A stretch of 64,000 nt of DNA from Cupriavidus oxalaticus. Its GTDB lineage: Bacteria; Pseudomonadota; Gammaproteobacteria; Burkholderiales; Burkholderiaceae. Below are positions 39,417 through 47,658 of this stretch, piece by piece. Numbering within the stretch: position 1 is the stretch's first letter; every line of letters starts with the position of its first letter. The notes beneath the pieces are model-generated. The model searched no databases. It was not told where the DNA came from and worked only from the letters and a program-made list of their open reading frames with translations. Where the stretch lies: contig NZ_CP069812.1 in NCBI RefSeq assembly GCF_016894385.1, positions 62,001 through 126,000 of the forward strand, read 5' to 3'. A program made the position numbers and the translations under genes.

Positions 39417-40819
39417 CAGGCGCGCGCAGGCTCCTCGCCTTCCGGCTCCTCCGCCGGCGCCAGCACCGATGCGGTCAGCGGCACCTCGATGCGGATGCGC
39501 ACGCCCGCGTGCGCCGACGAGTCGATCTGCATGCTGCCGCCGAGCGCGGTGACGCGCTGCTCCATGCCCAGCAGGCCGTGGTGGCCGGCGGTGCTGCCGG
39601 CGTCGAAGTCGGGCGGCAGGCCCTTGCCGTCGTCGCGCACGGTCAGCGTCAGCAGTTCGCCGCCGCATGCCAGGCAGACCTCGACGCGCCTGGCTTCCGA
39701 GTACTTGCTGGCGTTGGTCAGCGATTCCTGCACGATCCGGTACAGCGCGATCGCGGCTTCGTCGCGCAGTGCCGGCAGGTCCTCGGGCACGCTCACATTG
39801 GTTTCCCAGCCGTTGCGCGCGCCGACTTCCTCCACCAGCTGGTACACCGCGGCGCGCAGGCCGAGGTTGAGCAGCACGGTGGGGCGCAGGTCCTCGATCA
39901 GGCGGCGCTTGATCTGGATACCCTGGTCGACGTGCAGCATCACCCGCGTCAGGCGCTCGGCGCCTTGCGGATGCGCCTGCTGGATCTGGCGCCGCACCCA
40001 GTGCAGGTCGAGCTTGATGGCGGTCAGGATCGCACCCAGCTCGTCGTGCAGCTCGCGCGCCAGCCGGGTCTTCTCGTCTTCGGTGACGCGCTGGAGGTGG
40101 GCCGCCAGCGCCGACAGCTGGCGCGTGCGCGCGCGCACCTTGCGGTCCAGCTTGGCGCTTTCCTCTTCCAGCTGCGCGCGCACCGCCTCGGCCATGGACA
40201 GGCGCTTGGCGTGGCCCACGCCGACCGCCAGCAGCAGGATGATGTTGATCGCGGTCAGCAGGCCGATGCCATAGCGCGACAGCTGCACATCGTTCTCCGC
40301 GCCTTCCAGCCGGTGCGAGACCGAGCCCGCCTCGCGCGCCTGCAGCTGGTCGAGCCCGCGGCGCGCATTGTCCATGGTCTGCTTGCCGTAGTCGGTGCGG
40401 ACCAGGTCCAGCGCCACTTCCAGGTCGCGCTTGCCGTAGACGAGCGTCAGCGCCATCTCGTTGAGCTTGCTGTGGATCAGCCTGGAGGTGTCGCCGAACA
40501 TCTTCAGCCCCTCCGGGTCGTTGGCGTAGTCCGCGCGGATCTGCGCCATCAGCTCGGCAATGCGCGGCAGCCCCTTGTAGTAGGGCTCGAGATAGCTTTC
40601 CTTGCCGGTCAGCAGGAAGCCGCGCTGGCCGGCCTCCGCATTGACCAGTTCGCCGTTTAGCGCGGCCAGCTCGGTCTGCACGCGCTGCGAGCGGATCACG
40701 TCGGTGTAGCTCTCGCGCAGGCGGATATTGCCGGTTTCCGAGGCCACCAGCACCGCCAGCATCAACACGATGCCGCCCGCGAGCAACAGCGTATGAGGAA
40801 GAAATGACTGCTTGAACAT
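39416..40819 (-). CDS. Sensor histidine kinase with CHASE3 domain (NarX-type, HisKA_3)
   Basis: A 467-residue membrane sensor kinase. Two membrane helices (about residues 10-27 and 184-201) flank a periplasmic helical CHASE3 domain (AGQRGFLLTGKESYLEPY is its signature). A coiled coil (about 208-250) leads to the HisKA_3 dimerisation domain with phospho-His258 (ARELHDELGAILTA) and a HATPase_c domain (N-box IVQESLTNASKYS, DDGKG, GLLGMEQRV). HisKA_3 kinases pair with LuxR-type regulators, such as the neighbour at 38246. Signal unknown. Confidence 0.92.
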   Translation of the reverse strand: MFKQSFLPHTLLLAGGIVLMLAVLVASETGNIRLRESYTDVIRSQRVQTELAALNGELVNAEAGQRGFLLTGKESYLEPYYKGLPRIAELMAQIRADYANDPEGLKMFGDTSRLIHSKLNEMALTLVYGKRDLEVALDLVRTDYGKQTMDNARRGLDQLQAREAGSVSHRLEGAENDVQLSRYGIGLLTAINIILLLAVGVGHAKRLSMAEAVRAQLEEESAKLDRKVRARTRQLSALAAHLQRVTEDEKTRLARELHDELGAILTAIKLDLHWVRRQIQQAHPQGAERLTRVMLHVDQGIQIKRRLIEDLRPTVLLNLGLRAAVYQLVEEVGARNGWETNVSVPEDLPALRDEAAIALYRIVQESLTNASKYSEARRVEVCLACGGELLTLTVRDDGKGLPPDFDAGSTAGHHGLLGMEQRVTALGGSMQIDSSAHAGVRIRIEVPLTASVLAPAEEPEGEEPARA

Positions 40820-40955
40820 GGGGGCATCTTTCCTGTAGTTGGGGCGCGCCGCTTGCCCGCGCAGCGCCAGGGAGCGCCCATGGAATCACATCGATCCGCA
40901 GGGGTCAACCTTGGTGCTGCGGGCGTGCCGCACCCGTACGGCCGTGTTGTAGGAC

Positions 40956-40970
40956 TCGGCTGACAGCCGA
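40956..40970 (+). other. Short perfect hairpin upstream of the DUF1328 gene
   Basis: TCGGCTG and CAGCCGA flank a single A in the 285-base gap between the divergent kinase and DUF1328 genes. The rest of this gap shows no gene; a TACGAT hexamer at about 41010 could serve as a -10 box for the DUF1328 gene. The hairpin may be an operator or an RNA fold. Confidence 0.35.
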
Positions 40971-41104
40971 ATCGGCTCGCTGTCGGTATTGGCGCGGCGG
41001 CAGGCTTCCTACGATGAGGCTATGAGCTTGCACCTTGTGGCGCAAGTCTTCACTTGGGCCCCGGGCCAGTGCCGGCCCGGTCAGCCACCTTCGGGAGCCT
41101 AGCC

Positions 41105-41269
41105 ATGCTGCACTATGCACTCGTATTTTTTGTCATCGCCCTGATCGCGGCGATCTTCGGCTTCGGCGGTATTGCTGCCGGCGCCGTGGAAATCGCCAAG
41201 ATCCTGTTCTTCATCTTCCTGGTCGTGGCGCTGGTGGCCGCGGTGATGGGCCTGGTCCGCAGGCGATAG
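41105..41269 (+). CDS. DUF1328 family small membrane protein (YtjA-like)
   Basis: A 54-residue protein made almost wholly of two hydrophobic helices joined by a Gly-rich turn ([19 protein letters not shown]), with a basic C-terminus VRRR. This is the DUF1328/YtjA family, often induced by stress. The ATG at 41105 fits the family length; an in-frame ATG at 41054 adds 17 residues and is less likely. It lies 49 bases before a DUF883 gene, a frequent pairing among stress-response membrane proteins. Confidence 0.88.
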   Translation: MLHYALVFFVIALIAAIFGFGGIAAGAVEIAKILFFIFLVVALVAAVMGLVRRR

Positions 41270-41318
41270 CGCCGGCCGCGCGCCGGCTCCTGTGCTGATC
41301 GCAACCTGAGGAGACCCC

Positions 41319-41744
41319 ATGCTGACCCAGAACCCCAAAGTCCGGAAGGAACTGAACCACTTGTCCGACAGTGCCGATAGCGCCATCCGCCATATCAAGC
41401 ACGCCGCGCGCGATTCGCGCGAGGCCGCCGCGCCGCTTTCCGGCGAGGTCAAGGGGCTGATCGCCCAGCTGGAGCACACCATCGAAGTGCTGGCGCGGGA
41501 AGGCTCGGCCGAAAGCCTGCGTGCCGGCCAGCGGCTGCGCGACCGTGCCAGCGAGATGGCGCACCGGCTGCGCGACCAGACCACCGACGGCATGATGCGC
41601 GCCCGCGAGCGGATGGACGGCGCGGTCGAACATTCGCGCCAGCGGGTCGTCGAATCGCCGCTCAAGGCCGTGGCGATCGCCGCAGCCATCGGTGCGGTGC
41701 TCGGCCTGCTGCTGGCCAATGGCCGCCACCACGAAGACGAGTAG
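41319..41744 (+). CDS. DUF883 family protein (ElaB/YqjD-like)
   Basis: A 141-residue protein with a long amphipathic coiled-coil (about residues 5-105) and a C-terminal hydrophobic anchor (about 112-135, SPLKAVAIAAAIGAVLGLLLA) ending in charged residues. ElaB/YqjD proteins are C-tail-anchored inner-membrane proteins that bind ribosomes in stationary phase in E. coli. The start has an AGGAG site just upstream. It probably forms a unit with the DUF1328 gene. Confidence 0.88.
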   Translation: MLTQNPKVRKELNHLSDSADSAIRHIKHAARDSREAAAPLSGEVKGLIAQLEHTIEVLAREGSAESLRAGQRLRDRASEMAHRLRDQTTDGMMRARERMDGAVEHSRQRVVESPLKAVAIAAAIGAVLGLLLANGRHHEDE

Positions 41745-41817
41745 GCCCGGCGGCAACGGGCCCGGCGCTGCCGGGCCCCTGAAAGCATTCCCCCCTTTCC
41801 GGCGCCCTCGTCCGGAA

Positions 41818-41853
41818 GCCCGGCAACCAGCGCGGTGCCGGGCGTCTTTTTTT
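41818..41853 (+). terminator. Rho-independent terminator after the DUF883 gene
   Basis: GCCCGGCA/TGCCGGGC stem with a 10-base loop, followed by seven T residues. A second perfect hairpin, GGGCCCGGC/GCCGGGCCC at 41758-41778, precedes it without a T-run, so the pair may act together. Confidence 0.88.
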
Positions 41854-41902
41854 GTGTGCGCCGCGCCTGCGGCGGCGCGCCCGGGGCTGCCTTGCCTGCG
41901 GG

Positions 41903-42226
41903 CTACACCCCCCACAGGACGTTGGTCCCTTCCCGCTGCGAGGCGCGCAGCATGTCCAGGAAGGGATAGGCGCGCTGCCCCAGGTGCAGCGGCTCTTCCT
42001 CGTCTTCATCGACTCCGGACTTGCCTTCCACGGCCGTGCCGGCGGGATGGTCGCGGCGCGCGTCGGTCACTGCCGCCTCCAGCTTCTGGATCGCGCGTGG
42101 CAGTTCTTCGACGGTGATCACCCCTCGTTCCCCGAGATGCTTGCCGATGATGCCCAGCAGCGTGATGGCCAGATCCTTCATCATGATCAGGTCTTGCGCA
42201 GCGTGGGATTTGAAGGTGATCAGCAT
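41903..42226 (-). CDS. DUF1840 domain-containing protein
   Basis: A 107-residue cytoplasmic protein of the DUF1840 family found mainly in Betaproteobacteria. Conserved stretches are MLITFKSHAAQDLIM, LLGIIGKHLGERGVITVEEL and the C-terminal RAYPFLDMLRAS. A highly acidic DEDEEE patch lies in the middle. Start 42226 is the family start; the frame stays open to 42361 but without support. The family is unstudied; no function can be given. Confidence 0.88.
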   Translation of the reverse strand: MLITFKSHAAQDLIMMKDLAITLLGIIGKHLGERGVITVEELPRAIQKLEAAVTDARRDHPAGTAVEGKSGVDEDEEEPLHLGQRAYPFLDMLRASQREGTNVLWGV

Positions 42227-42329
42227 GGTGTGGTTTCCTTTTCCGGACGTGCGGGGGACGGCGTTCCCGGGGACGGGCCGCCGCATGGATTGTGGCCCGG
42301 GGCCATCTTCGCGCATGATGTCAGCATAG

Positions 42330-42342
42330 CACCTGATAAAAT
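42330..42342 (+). promoter_or_regulatory. Extended -10 promoter element upstream of argS
   Basis: The 13-mer CACCTGATAAAAT, identical to that upstream of metH at 33310, contains the extended -10 TG-A-TAAAAT. It lies about 150 bases before the argS start, leaving a leader that contains the hairpin at 42416-42461. Confidence 0.5.
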
Positions 42343-42415
42343 TCCGCGTTCCCGATTCCAATGCCTGCTATGCGGCGCGGCGTACCTTTGCCGTCACATG
42401 CTGCTTCAGGGCGTT

Positions 42416-42461
42416 GGCGTCGCGTTCAAGCCGCTCGGACGAGCCGGCTGAACGCGACGCC
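42416..42461 (+). promoter_or_regulatory. Long hairpin in the argS leader
   Basis: A perfect 13-bp stem, GGCGTCGCGTTCA with TGAACGCGACGCC, is extended by four more pairs (GCCG/CGGC) past a one-base bulge, leaving a loop of about 11 bases. It ends 31 bases before the argS start and lacks a T-run, so it is not a simple terminator. A small reading frame of 17 codons (42398-42451) terminates within its right arm, raising the chance of translation-dependent control. Confidence 0.7.
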
Positions 42462-42492
42462 TGAATACTTGCCCACAGGGCTTCCGACATCC

Positions 42493-44280
42493 ATGCTGCC
42501 TGTTCAGACCTCCAATCTCGCCGCTGCGTTCACCGATGCCGTGCGTGCGCTCGCCCCGGCCGATGCCTCCCTGCCCGCCGTCACGTTCGAGCGGCCCAAG
42601 GCGGCCGCCCACGGCGACCTCGCCTGCAACGTCGCCATGCAGGTCGCGCGCGCGCTCAAGAGCAATCCGCGCGAGCTGGCGCAGCGCATCGTCGCCGCGG
42701 TGCAGGCCGATGCGCGCGCGCAGGGCCTGGTCGAGGCCATGGAGATCGCCGGTCCCGGCTTCATCAACCTGCGCCTGAGCGCGGCCGCCAAGGCCGACGT
42801 GCTGCGCGCGGTGCTGAGCGAGGGCGACCACTACGGCGCGCGCGAGCGCGGCGTGCACGGCCAGGTGCTGGTCGAGTTCGTCTCGGCCAACCCGACCGGC
42901 CCGCTGCACGTCGGGCACGGGCGCCAGGCGGCGCTGGGCGACGCCCTCGCCAACCTGCTGTCGTGGCAGGGCTTCCATGTCCACCGCGAGTTCTACTACA
43001 ACGACGCCGGCGTGCAGATCCAGACCCTGGCGCTGTCGGTGCAGGCGCGCGCGCGCGGCCTGAAGCCGGGCGACGCCAGCTGGCCCGAGTCGGCCTACAA
43101 CGGCGACTACATCGCCGACATCGCCGCCGACTTCCTCGCCGGCAAGACCGTCAGCGCCTCGGACGGCGAGCCGGTGACCGCGTCGGGCAACGTCGAGGAC
43201 ATCGACTCGATCCGCAAGTTCGCCGTGACCTACCTGCGCAACGAGCAGGACATCGACCTGCAGGCCTTCGGCGTCAAGTTCGACCGCTACTACCTGGAGT
43301 CGTCGCTGTACAGCGACGGCCGCGTGGAAGCCGCGGTGCAGTCGCTGGTCGCCCGGGGCAAGACCTACGAGAGCGAAGGCGCGCTGTGGCTGCGCACCAC
43401 CGACGACGGCGACGACAAGGACCGCGTCATGAAGAAGACCGACGGCACCTACACGTATTTCGTGCCGGACGTGGCCTACCACACCACCAAGTGGGAGCGC
43501 GGCTTCACCAAGGTCATCAACGTGCAGGGCAGCGACCACCACGGCACCATCGCGCGTGTGCGCGCCGGCCTGCAGGGGCTGGACATGGGGATTCCCAAGG
43601 GCTATCCCGACTACGTGCTGCACAAGATGGTCACCGTGATGAAGAACGGCGAGGAGGTCAAGATCTCCAAGCGCGCCGGCTCGTACGTCACGGTGCGCGA
43701 CCTGATCGAATGGTCCAACGGCGGTGATGAAAGCATTCGCGGCTGCCTGGAGCAGGGCGTGGCCGACTGGCCGGAGCACTTCACCCGCGGCCGCGACGCG
43801 GTGCGCTTCTTCCTGCTGTCGCGCAAGGCCGATACCGAGTTCGTGTTCGACGTCGACCTGGCGCTCAAGCAGAACGACGAGAACCCGGTGTACTACGTGC
43901 AGTACGCCCACGCCCGCATCTGCTCGATCTTCGAGTCGTGGGGCGGCGCCGAATGGGAAAGCCGCCTGGCCGAGCTGGCCGGCGCCGACCTGTCGGCCGT
44001 GACCGGCCCCGAGGCCAGCGCCCAGGCGCAGGCGCTGGGCCGCCGCCTGGCCGAGTTCCCGGACATGCTGTCGGCCGCCGCCTCGGAGCTGGCGCCGCAT
44101 GCGGTCGCCTTCTACCTGCGCGACCTGGCCGGCGATTTCCACGCCTTCTACAATGCCGACCGCGTGCTGGTCGATGACGAGGCGGTCAAGCGCGCCCGGC
44201 TGGCGCTGCTGGCCGCGACGCGCCAGGTGCTGCGCAACGGCCTGGCGGTGATCGGCGTCTCGGCGCCGCGCCGCATGTAA
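42493..44280 (+). CDS. argS: Arginine--tRNA ligase
   Basis: Class I aminoacyl-tRNA synthetase charging tRNA-Arg. From 42493 the protein is 595 residues. An N-terminal Add1 tRNA-binding domain (about 1-95) precedes the Rossmann core with the HIGH-type motif HVGHG (in [15 protein letters not shown]) and the KMSKS-type VKISKRAG, and the C-terminal anticodon-binding DALR domain follows (ends GVSAPRRM). The frame is open to an ATG at 42361, but that extension would be translated from the hairpin leader and does not match the family. Confidence 0.96.
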   Translation: MLPVQTSNLAAAFTDAVRALAPADASLPAVTFERPKAAAHGDLACNVAMQVARALKSNPRELAQRIVAAVQADARAQGLVEAMEIAGPGFINLRLSAAAKADVLRAVLSEGDHYGARERGVHGQVLVEFVSANPTGPLHVGHGRQAALGDALANLLSWQGFHVHREFYYNDAGVQIQTLALSVQARARGLKPGDASWPESAYNGDYIADIAADFLAGKTVSASDGEPVTASGNVEDIDSIRKFAVTYLRNEQDIDLQAFGVKFDRYYLESSLYSDGRVEAAVQSLVARGKTYESEGALWLRTTDDGDDKDRVMKKTDGTYTYFVPDVAYHTTKWERGFTKVINVQGSDHHGTIARVRAGLQGLDMGIPKGYPDYVLHKMVTVMKNGEEVKISKRAGSYVTVRDLIEWSNGGDESIRGCLEQGVADWPEHFTRGRDAVRFFLLSRKADTEFVFDVDLALKQNDENPVYYVQYAHARICSIFESWGGAEWESRLAELAGADLSAVTGPEASAQAQALGRRLAEFPDMLSAAASELAPHAVAFYLRDLAGDFHAFYNADRVLVDDEAVKRARLALLAATRQVLRNGLAVIGVSAPRRM

Positions 44281-44368
44281 CCGATGGGCGCAAAGAAGGG
44301 CGCAAAGAAGGGCGTACAGGGCCGCCCGGCGGTGGCCCTATAATCCCGGCATCACCTAAGAGGACTTC

Positions 44369-45106
44369 ATGCAACAGCAACGCAAGCGCGATGCGCGCAA
44401 GGCCCGCCGCAGCCAGCAGCGCGGCGGGACGTTCCTGGGCCTTGTGCTCGGGCTGATCGTCGGGCTGGCCATCGCCGTGGTGGTCGCCCTGTACATCACC
44501 AAGTCGCCGACGCCGTTCCAGCAGAAGAACGCGCCGCGGCCGAGCGAGCCGGGCAATGTCGCCAGCCAGCTGCCGCCGCCGGCGCAGCGCGCCGACCAGG
44601 GCCCGAGCGACCCGAACAAGCCGCTGTGGAGCAAGACGCCGGCCAAGCCGGTGGGCCAGGCGCCCGAGCCGGAGCCCAAGGCGGGCACCCAGCCGAGCCA
44701 GCAGAACGGGCACCAGAACGGCCAGCCGCCGGTGGCGGTCACCCGCCCGGCGGAGAAGCCTGTTGAAAAGCCGGTCGAAAAACCCGCCGACAAGCCGGTC
44801 GCCACCAAGCCGGCCGAGAAGCCGGTGTCCGACCCGATCGCCGAGATCGCCCAGGCCGACGCCAACAAGGTCGGCTACCTGCTGCAGGTGGGCGCGTTCC
44901 GCTCGGCCGACGACGCCGACCGCCAGAAGGCCAACCTGGCGATGCAGGGCTTCGAGGCCCGCATCACCGAGCGCGACGTCAACGGCGTCAAGATGTACCG
45001 CGTGCGCATGGGGCCGTACAACCGCATCGAAGACATGAACAAGACGCGCGAGCGGCTGCAGTCGCAGGGCTTCGAGGCGTCCGTGATCCGCTTCACCAAG
45101 CAGTAA
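44369..45106 (+). CDS. SPOR domain-containing protein
   Basis: A 245-residue bitopic membrane protein: basic cytoplasmic N-terminus (about 1-22), one membrane helix (about 24-44), a long Pro/Lys/Gln-rich periplasmic linker with repeated EKPVEKP units, and a C-terminal SPOR domain (about 168-243, YLLQVGAFRSADDADRQKA start). SPOR domains bind denuded glycan at the septum, so it probably acts in division (FtsN-like layout). A TATAAT hexamer at 44338 is a good -10 box. It lies between argS and dsbA, an order common in Burkholderiales. Confidence 0.92.
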   Translation: MQQQRKRDARKARRSQQRGGTFLGLVLGLIVGLAIAVVVALYITKSPTPFQQKNAPRPSEPGNVASQLPPPAQRADQGPSDPNKPLWSKTPAKPVGQAPEPEPKAGTQPSQQNGHQNGQPPVAVTRPAEKPVEKPVEKPADKPVATKPAEKPVSDPIAEIAQADANKVGYLLQVGAFRSADDADRQKANLAMQGFEARITERDVNGVKMYRVRMGPYNRIEDMNKTRERLQSQGFEASVIRFTKQ

Positions 45107-45260
45107 GCCGGCGTATCCGCCACGAACGCCACCAGAACGGCGATAAATACGCCGTAACCAACGCAACACCCTTGTCACCACCGCGGCCGGCGCCCGGGCT
45201 GAACCGGACGCCGCCGCCGCGGTCATACGCTCATCGACCCAACCGCAAGGCCGCACCAAG

Positions 45261-45896
45261 ATGAAGAAACTCGCCGCATTGTTCGCCATGTTCGCCGCCG
45301 TGGGCGGCCTGCTGATGTCCGCGCCGTCCCAGGCAGCCCCCACCGAGGGCAAGGAATACCACGTCCTGAAGGCACCGCAGCCGGTCACGCCGGGCAAGAT
45401 CGAGGTCACCGAGTTCTTCTGGTACGGCTGCCCGCACTGCTTCGAATTCGAGCCCGACCTGGAGGCCTGGGTCAAGAAGCAGGGCGGCAACGTCGTGTTC
45501 AAGCGCGTGCCGGTCGCCTTCCGCGACGACCTGCTGCCGCACACCAAGATCTTCTATGCGCTCGAAGCCATCGGCAAGCTCGACGCCATGAACATGAAGG
45601 TCTTCAACGCCATCCACGTCGAGCGCAAGCGCCTGCTCGACAGCAACGAGATCGCCGACTTCATGGCCAAGAACGGTGTCGACCGCAAGGCGTTCCTGGA
45701 CGCGTATAACTCGTTTACGGTGACCACCAACGCGCAGCGCGCCAACAAGATCGCCGACGCCTACAAGATCGACGGCGTGCCGACCGTGGTGGTGCAGGGC
45801 AAGTACGTGACCTCGCCGTCGATCACCGGCAACAAGCAGGGCGCGATCCAGACCATGGATTACCTGGTGGAGCAGGTGAAGGCGAAGAAGATGTAA
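45261..45896 (+). CDS. dsbA: Thiol:disulfide interchange protein DsbA
   Basis: Periplasmic oxidase that introduces disulfides into secreted proteins. The 211-residue protein has a signal peptide (cleavage near SQA-A at 25-26), the active-site motif C57-P-H-C60 in FFWYGCPHCFEFEP, a helical insertion, and the cis-proline loop DGVPTVVV. It follows the SPOR gene by 154 bases. DsbB is not in this window. Confidence 0.95.
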   Translation: MKKLAALFAMFAAVGGLLMSAPSQAAPTEGKEYHVLKAPQPVTPGKIEVTEFFWYGCPHCFEFEPDLEAWVKKQGGNVVFKRVPVAFRDDLLPHTKIFYALEAIGKLDAMNMKVFNAIHVERKRLLDSNEIADFMAKNGVDRKAFLDAYNSFTVTTNAQRANKIADAYKIDGVPTVVVQGKYVTSPSITGNKQGAIQTMDYLVEQVKAKKM

Positions 45897-45930
45897 ATCC
45901 GACTGGCGGCCTTCCCTAAGCCGCCGGTTT

Positions 45931-45960
45931 TCTCCCCTCTCCCGCTCGCGGGAGAGGGAG
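45931..45960. repeat. CTCTCCCGC palindromic intergenic repeat, copy 1
   Basis: A near-perfect inverted repeat, CTCCCCTCTCCCGC and GCGGGAGAGGGAG around TC, in the gap between dsbA and the dehydrogenase gene. Its arm sequence recurs at 55085-55220 and 61818-61850, so it belongs to a dispersed family. Confidence 0.85.
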
Positions 45961-46009
45961 CCCGCCAGTGGTATTGTCAGGGGATCCGCAACTTCTCTGC
46001 ACCCCGACG

Positions 46010-46813
46010 ATGCGTCCCCTCAAAGTCTTCCTCACCGGCGCCTCCAGCGGACTCGGCCAGGCTCTTGCGCGCGAATACGCGTCGCAGGGCGCCATCCTCG
46101 GGCTGGTGGCCCGGCGCGAAGATGCGCTGCGCGAATTCGTGGCGACGCTGCCCAACCCGGGCGCGGTGCGCGTCTACGGCGCCGATGTGCGCGATGCCGA
46201 CGCGATGGCGCGCGCGGCGGAAGACTTTCTCGGCCATTTCGGCTGTCCGGACGTGGTGATCGCCAATGCCGGCGTCTCGGTCGGCACCGTCGCCAGCGAG
46301 CGCGAGGACCTCGACGCCTTCCGGCAGGTGATGGACACCAACTGGTTCGGCGTGCTGACCACGTTCCAGCCTTTCCTGCACGCGATGCAGCAGCGCGAGC
46401 CCGGCCCCGGCGGCCGGCGCGGCACGCTGGTCGGCATTGCCAGCGTCGCCGGCGTGCGCGGGCTGCCGGGTGCCGGTGCGTACAGCGCGTCGAAGTCCGC
46501 GGTGATCAAGCTGCTGGAGAGCCTGCGGCTGGAGCAGCGCCCGCTTGGCATCCGCGTGGTCACGATCGCGCCGGGCTATATCCGCACGCCGATGACCGCG
46601 AAGAACCCGTACCGGATGCCGTTCCTGACCGATGCCGACGTATTTGCGCGCAAGGCCGCGCGCGTGATCGCCGCCGGCCGGCGCTTCCGCGTGATCCCGT
46701 GGCAGATGGGCGTGGTGGCGGCGCTGATGCACGTGATGCCGCGCTGGCTGTACGACATGGTGGCGACCGGCGCGCCGCGCAAGCCGCGGCGCGGGGAAAG
46801 CAAGGAGCCCTGA
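46010..46813 (+). CDS. Short-chain dehydrogenase/reductase
   Basis: A 267-residue classical SDR oxidoreductase. The NAD(P)-binding motif is TGASSGLG (residues 9-16), NAG is in VIANAGVS, and the catalytic Tyr-x-x-x-Lys is YSASK with the preceding Ser in GIASVAG. The C-terminal region contains hydrophobic residues (VVAALMHVMPRWLYDMV) that may associate with membrane, as in SDR proteins acting on lipids. Substrate unknown. The start 46010 precedes MRPLKVFLTG, the family start. The next gene begins two bases after its stop. Confidence 0.9.
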   Translation: MRPLKVFLTGASSGLGQALAREYASQGAILGLVARREDALREFVATLPNPGAVRVYGADVRDADAMARAAEDFLGHFGCPDVVIANAGVSVGTVASEREDLDAFRQVMDTNWFGVLTTFQPFLHAMQQREPGPGGRRGTLVGIASVAGVRGLPGAGAYSASKSAVIKLLESLRLEQRPLGIRVVTIAPGYIRTPMTAKNPYRMPFLTDADVFARKAARVIAAGRRFRVIPWQMGVVAALMHVMPRWLYDMVATGAPRKPRRGESKEP

Positions 46814-46815
46814 CC

Positions 46816-47649
46816 ATGTGGACCGATGCCATTGGCCAGCAGCACGCCGCGGCAAGCGGCGAGGTGCGCATTGCCTCGCTGGTGCCATCGGTGACCGAGC
46901 TGCTGTTCGCGCTCGGGCTGGCGCCGCAGATGGTGGCGCGCACCGGCTTCTGCATCCACCCGGAACCGGCCGTGCGCGCGGTGCCCAAGGTCGGCGGCAC
47001 CAAGGACGTCAGGGTGGCGCGGCTGCGCGAGCTGGCGCCCACGCATGTGGTAGTCAATATCGACGAGAACCGGCGCGAGACCGTCGACGAGATCCGCGCC
47101 TTCGTGCCCAACGTGATCGTCACGCATCCGTGCGCGCCGGAAGATAACCTGCCGCTGTACCGGCTGCTGGGCGGCATTTTTGGCCGTCATACCGAGGCCG
47201 AATCGCTGTGCGCGGCCTTGCAGGCCGAGCTGGATGCCATCCGCGCGCGTGCCTGGCCGGCGCGCCGCGTGCTTTACGCGATCTGGCAGGATCCCTGGAT
47301 GACGGTGTCGCGCGACACCTATATCAGCCGCATGCTGGCGCTGGCCAACTGGCAGACCTGGCCGGGCGGCGCAGGCGCCGTGCAGGCGTGCGAGGGCGGC
47401 GACTGCAGCCGCCCCAACGCGCCCGGCGAGCGCTATCCCACCTTCCGCTGGAGCGATGCGCTGGTGCGCGAGCTCGACCTGGTGCTGCTGTCGACCGAGC
47501 CCTATCGCTTCACCGAAGACCACGCCGACGCGCTCGAGCGCCAGCTCGGCAAGCCGGTGCTGCTGGTCGACGGCGAGATGCTGTCGTGGTATGGCAGCCG
47601 CGCGGTGGCTGGCGTGCGCTACCTGGCGGCGCTGGCGGCCGCCAACTGA
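46816..47649 (+). CDS. Cobalamin-binding protein (BtuF-like) without signal peptide
   Basis: A 277-residue helical-backbone metal-receptor (BtuF/periplasmic B12-binding fold): RIASLVPSVTELLFALGL and VGGTKDVRVARLRELAPTHVVV are typical, and DPWMTVSRDTYISRML is the second-domain mark. From the ATG at 46816 it starts MWTDAIGQQHAAASGEV with no signal peptide; an in-frame ATG at 46699 gives no better leader. So, unlike E. coli BtuF, it may be cytoplasmic or misassigned. No btuC or btuD gene is adjacent. It is coupled to the SDR gene. Confidence 0.85.
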   Translation: MWTDAIGQQHAAASGEVRIASLVPSVTELLFALGLAPQMVARTGFCIHPEPAVRAVPKVGGTKDVRVARLRELAPTHVVVNIDENRRETVDEIRAFVPNVIVTHPCAPEDNLPLYRLLGGIFGRHTEAESLCAALQAELDAIRARAWPARRVLYAIWQDPWMTVSRDTYISRMLALANWQTWPGGAGAVQACEGGDCSRPNAPGERYPTFRWSDALVRELDLVLLSTEPYRFTEDHADALERQLGKPVLLVDGEMLSWYGSRAVAGVRYLAALAAAN

Positions 47650-47658
47650 CTTGCGCGA

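Noticed and set aside
42361..42492. N-terminal extension of ArgS from the ATG at 42361
   Set aside because: The extra 44 residues do not match the family start and would be translated through the leader hairpin; 42493 gives the normal length.
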